Below, in pieces: positions 14,827 to 17,726 of a stretch of 17,726 nucleotides of DNA. Origin of the DNA: Deltaproteobacteria bacterium (GTDB lineage Bacteria; Desulfobacterota; UBA8473); assembly GCA_030643245.1 (NCBI GenBank), contig DAOWME010000033.1, positions 1 through 17,726 of the forward strand, given 5' to 3'. The position numbers were made by a program, and so were the translations under genes. How positions within the stretch are numbered: the first letter of the stretch is position 1; every line of letters starts with the position of its first letter. The notes under the pieces are model-generated. The model was not told the DNA's origin and ran no database searches. It was given only the letters and a program-made list of their open reading frames with translations.

Positions 14827-14889
14827 AAAAATATTTGATTTGTTGAAATTAATTTCTTTCATGTCCCAAACTTATGATGAGGTGGATAG

Positions 14890-15360
14890 ATGCCTAGGAG
14901 AAGGGAAGTACCGAAAAGAGACATTTTGCCGGACCCTAAGTATAAGGATGTACTGGTGACGAAGTTCATGAACGTGATAATGCGAAAAGGTAAGAAGAGT
15001 GTTGCTGAGTGCATTACTTACGGCGCCTTTGACATAATTAGAGAGAGGACCAAGTCCGATCCTGTTAAAATTTTTCAAAAGGCGTTGGATAATGTTAAGC
15101 CGTTTATTGAGGTTAAATCCCGTCGAATTGGTGGGTCAACATACCAGGTGCCTGTGGAGGTGAGGTCAGGACGGAGGATGGCACTGGCCATAAGGTGGTT
15201 AATCGGTTTTGCCAGGAAGAGACAAGAAAAGACGATGGTGGAAAGGCTGGCCGCTGAATTAATGGATGCCGAAAAGAATCGTGGCGCGTCCGTTAAAAAG
15301 AAGGAAGATGTTCACAAGATGGCTGAAGCTAATAAAGCTTTTGCCCATTACCGATGGTAG
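14890..15360 (+). CDS. rpsG: Ribosomal protein S7 (uS7)
   Basis: S7 nucleates assembly of the head of the small subunit, binds the 3' domain of 16S rRNA, and lies near the E-site tRNA. The 156-residue product matches the family throughout: MPRRREVPKRDILPDPKYKD, then VTKFMNVIMRKGKKSVAECI, then RRIGGSTYQVPVEVRSGRR, and the end MAEANKAFAHYRW. GAGG at 14879-14882 lies 7 bases before the ATG. In E. coli S7 controls its own operon by binding the rpsL-rpsG intergenic mRNA. Here that interval is occupied by a family C element, so the same control would need a different site. Confidence 0.97.
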   Translation: MPRRREVPKRDILPDPKYKDVLVTKFMNVIMRKGKKSVAECITYGAFDIIRERTKSDPVKIFQKALDNVKPFIEVKSRRIGGSTYQVPVEVRSGRRMALAIRWLIGFARKRQEKTMVERLAAELMDAEKNRGASVKKKEDVHKMAEANKAFAHYRW

Positions 15361-15493
15361 AAAGAAAGCGTTGACTCAACAATTGGAATGATTCTTAAGC
15401 TGGATAAGGAGTCCTGATTGTTTTCAGCCTTTTTAGTTTACATATTGAGTCATGGTTTGAATCCCTTTTTTTATTTTCGAGGTTGGCAGGAAG

Positions 15494-17569
15494 TTGGCGA
15501 GATTGGTTCCAATAGAAAAGACAAGAAATATAGGGATCATGGCCCACATAGATGCGGGGAAGACGACAACTACCGAGAGAATATTGTATTATACGGGTGT
15601 TTCATATAAGATGGGCGAAGTACATGATGGGGCAGCCATTATGGATTGGATGGAACAGGAACAAGAGAGGGGTATTACCATAACCTCTGCGGCCACCACC
15701 TGTTCGTGGAAAAATAACAGAATCAACATAATCGATACGCCGGGACATGTCGATTTTACTATAGAGGTTGAGAGGTCTTTACGCGTTTTGGACGGATCAG
15801 TAACTGTGTTCTGCTCGGTCGGAGGAGTTGAGCCACAATCAGAGACCGTTTGGAGACAGGCAAATAACTATAGCATTCCAAGGATCGCATTTGTCAATAA
15901 GATGGATAGGGTGGGGGCAGATTTCTTCCGAGTGGTCGAGATGATGGATGATAGATTACAGGCCAATCCAATCGTGCTTCAGTTGCCGATAGGCAAAGAG
16001 GCGAATTTTAAAGGTGTTATTGACCTTGTTAAAATGAAGGCCTTGGTTTACGATGAAAGCACCCTAGGCGCACAATTCAAAGAGGAGGGTGTTCCTGAGG
16101 ATTTGACAGATCTTGCTCTGGAGTACAGAAATAAGCTCTTTGAAACTGCCGTGGAACGGGACGAAGTATTACTGGAAAGGTACCTGTCAGGGGATGTTAT
16201 CGAAGATAATGAGATCAAGAAATCCATTAGAAATGCCACTATAGCTAACGAAATGGTTCCTGTATTTTGTGGTGCGGCATTTAAAAACAAAGGGATACAA
16301 CCCTTATTGGATGGTATTATTGATTACCTCCCCTCCCCCGAAGATGTTCCTCCGGTTAAGGGACACAGTACCGATGCCGATTATGGGGAAGTGACCAGGT
16401 ATGCTGACGATGATGCCCCCTTCTCAGCTCTGGCTTTCAAGATTATGAATGATCCGTTCGTAGGTCGACAGTATTTCCTTAGGGTTTATTCAGGATCCCT
16501 TAAGAGTGGAGCGTACGTTTATAACCCTAACAAGGCTAAGAAGGAGAGGATTGGCAGGCTTTTAAAGATACATGCCAACAAAAGGGAAGAGACCAAAGGG
16601 GTGTATGCCGGGGATATAGCTGTAGCTGTTGGGCTAAAGAATACCGGAACAGGTGATACCCTTTGTGATAAGAATCATCCGGTTATCTTGGAATCGATGG
16701 AATTTCCTGAGCCCGTGATTTCTATTGCAATTGAGCCAAGGACCAAGGCCGATCAAGATAAAATGTCGGCTTCGCTCAATAAATTGGCTGAGGAGGATCC
16801 ATCTTTCAGGATTCGCATAGATGACGAGACAAACCAGACCATTATTTCCGGAATGGGCGAGTTGCACCTAGAGATAATTGTGGATAGACTGCTCAGGGAA
16901 TTTAACGTAGCCGCAAATGTCGGCAAACCTCAAGTGGCGTTCAAGGAGACGATAACCGAGTCCGTTGAAGCAGAGGGCAGGTTCATCCGTCAGTCCGGAG
17001 GACGTGGACAGTACGGGCATGTTCGTCTTAAATTGGAACCTCAAGAACGCGGGGGCGGTTTCAAGTTTGTTAACGGGATTGTCGGGGGAAAGATCCCCAA
17101 GGAATACATATCTGCAGTAGAGAAGGGTGTTGTTGAGGCTATGGAGAGGGGAATATTGGCTGGTTGTCAAGTGGTAGATGTCAAGGTCACACTATATGAT
17201 GGTTCTTACCACGAGGTTGATTCATCGGAATTGGCATTTAAGATGGCTGGGTCTATAGGTTTTAGGAAAGGAGCAAACAAAGCGAAACCGATTTTATTGG
17301 AACCCGTTATGGAGGTTGAGGTAGTGGCTCCGGAAGAATTTGTCGGAGATGTCATTGGCAACCTTACCTCCAGAAGAGGCAAGATCCTGGATATGGATAT
17401 CAGGACAGGTGGAAAGGTTTTGGATAGTTCGGTACCCTTGGCAGAGATGTTCGGTTATTCCACTGATTTACGATCTGCTACGCAAGGTAGAGCCACATAC
17501 AGTATGCGGTTTTCTCACTACGAACCGGTACCTTCCTCTATTGTTGAGGATATTTTGAAGTCAGTATGA
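15494..17569 (+). CDS. fusA: Elongation factor G
   Basis: EF-G is the GTPase that drives translocation of tRNA and mRNA after peptide bond formation. The 691-residue product has the GTP-binding motifs AHIDAGKT (17-24), RGITI (59-63), DTPGHVDF (81-88) and NKMD (135-138), followed by the later EF-G domains, including GRGQYGHVRL. Length and motifs fit canonical EF-G rather than a divergent paralogue. The start is TTG at 15494 (MARLVPIEKTRNIGI), with GAGGT at 15479-15483 placed 10 bases upstream. TTG at 15503 is possible but would remove conserved residues. Within the 133-base gap to rpsG, an AAGGAG (15406-15411) precedes a TTG at 15418 in another frame. Confidence 0.96.
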   Translation: MARLVPIEKTRNIGIMAHIDAGKTTTTERILYYTGVSYKMGEVHDGAAIMDWMEQEQERGITITSAATTCSWKNNRINIIDTPGHVDFTIEVERSLRVLDGSVTVFCSVGGVEPQSETVWRQANNYSIPRIAFVNKMDRVGADFFRVVEMMDDRLQANPIVLQLPIGKEANFKGVIDLVKMKALVYDESTLGAQFKEEGVPEDLTDLALEYRNKLFETAVERDEVLLERYLSGDVIEDNEIKKSIRNATIANEMVPVFCGAAFKNKGIQPLLDGIIDYLPSPEDVPPVKGHSTDADYGEVTRYADDDAPFSALAFKIMNDPFVGRQYFLRVYSGSLKSGAYVYNPNKAKKERIGRLLKIHANKREETKGVYAGDIAVAVGLKNTGTGDTLCDKNHPVILESMEFPEPVISIAIEPRTKADQDKMSASLNKLAEEDPSFRIRIDDETNQTIISGMGELHLEIIVDRLLREFNVAANVGKPQVAFKETITESVEAEGRFIRQSGGRGQYGHVRLKLEPQERGGGFKFVNGIVGGKIPKEYISAVEKGVVEAMERGILAGCQVVDVKVTLYDGSYHEVDSSELAFKMAGSIGFRKGANKAKPILLEPVMEVEVVAPEEFVGDVIGNLTSRRGKILDMDIRTGGKVLDSSVPLAEMFGYSTDLRSATQGRATYSMRFSHYEPVPSSIVEDILKSV

Positions 17570-17602
17570 AAGCGTGAAGTACCTGAGGAGGAGGTAACAG
17601 GC

Positions 17603-17726
17603 ATGTCTAAGAAGAAGTTTGAGAGGACTAAGCCGCATGTTAATATAGGGACGATTGGTCATGTTGATCATGGTAAGACGACGTTGACTTCTGCGATAAC
17701 GAGGGTATTGAGTAATCGGGGTCTTG
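17603..17726 (+). CDS. tuf: Elongation factor Tu, N-terminal start (partial)
   Basis: The ATG at 17603 opens MSKKKFERTKPHVNIGTIGH, followed by VDHGKTTLTSAITRVLSN, and runs off the window. GHVDHGKT at residues 19-26 is the P-loop of EF-Tu. AGGAGGT at 17589-17595 lies 7 bases upstream and is one of the strongest SD sites in the window, as expected for the most abundant protein of the cell. The gap to fusA is 33 bases. This is the second tuf copy in the window, in the same direction as the fragment at 1-140. Confidence 0.97.
   Translation, partial: MSKKKFERTKPHVNIGTIGHVDHGKTTLTSAITRVLSNRGL

Noticed and set aside
15418..15609. A 63-codon open frame starting after AAGGAG upstream of fusA
   Set aside because: Its second half overlaps fusA out of frame and has no family resemblance; only the SD-like site is noted as odd.

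Overview
The window is one continuous plus-strand block of translation and transcription genes: the end of a tuf gene, rpmG, tRNA-Trp, secE, nusG, rplK, rplA, rplJ, rplL, rpoB, rpoC, rpsL, rpsG, fusA and the start of a second tuf. No complete gene of unknown function was found and no real gene lies on the minus strand. The order, with a tuf copy at both ends and tRNA-Trp between rpmG and secE, together with the look of RpoB, L33 and L7/L12, suggests a bacterium of the deltaproteobacterial (Desulfobacterota) grade with moderate A+T. This is recognition by eye, not a phylogeny.

Layout. 1-700: EF-Tu end, L33 and tRNA-Trp. 708-2124: the SecE/NusG segment. 2140-5407: the stalk proteins L11, L1, L10 and L7/L12. 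5809-14114: the beta and beta' subunits of RNA polymerase, whose genes overlap by 4 bases. 14127-17726: the str-type cluster S12, S7, EF-G and EF-Tu, with a candidate promoter just after rpoC. All proteins look intact, with catalytic and zinc residues in place. Five of the genes probably start with GTG or TTG.

The remarkable part is between the genes. This cluster is normally tightly packed, but here seven gaps of about 190-540 bases are filled with short non-coding palindromic elements. At least four families recur: (A) a roughly 142-bp element with ends like TAGTGTCCATCCAGAAATG; (B) a roughly 221-bp element with related ends, two copies; (C) a 110-bp element with ends TCGACCTGTGCAGTT, four copies; (D) a roughly 120-bp element sharing TTCAGATATTAAATTTCAC, two copies. 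Unique palindromes lie at 708-890, 4024-4156 and 5651-5723. Elements are nested: a C copy sits inside an A copy at 385-494, and another palindrome sits inside a C copy at 4024-4156. Five gaps share one design: the element ends a few bases upstream of the next gene's Shine-Dalgarno (SD) site. Gaps without elements are the very short ones (tuf-rpmG, nusG-rplK, rpoB-rpoC, fusA-tuf). The elements encode no protein and would be transcribed into the operon mRNA as hairpins, so they may be MITE-like insertions (small non-autonomous transposons) that now influence mRNA processing or the dosage of neighbouring genes. That functional idea is inference.
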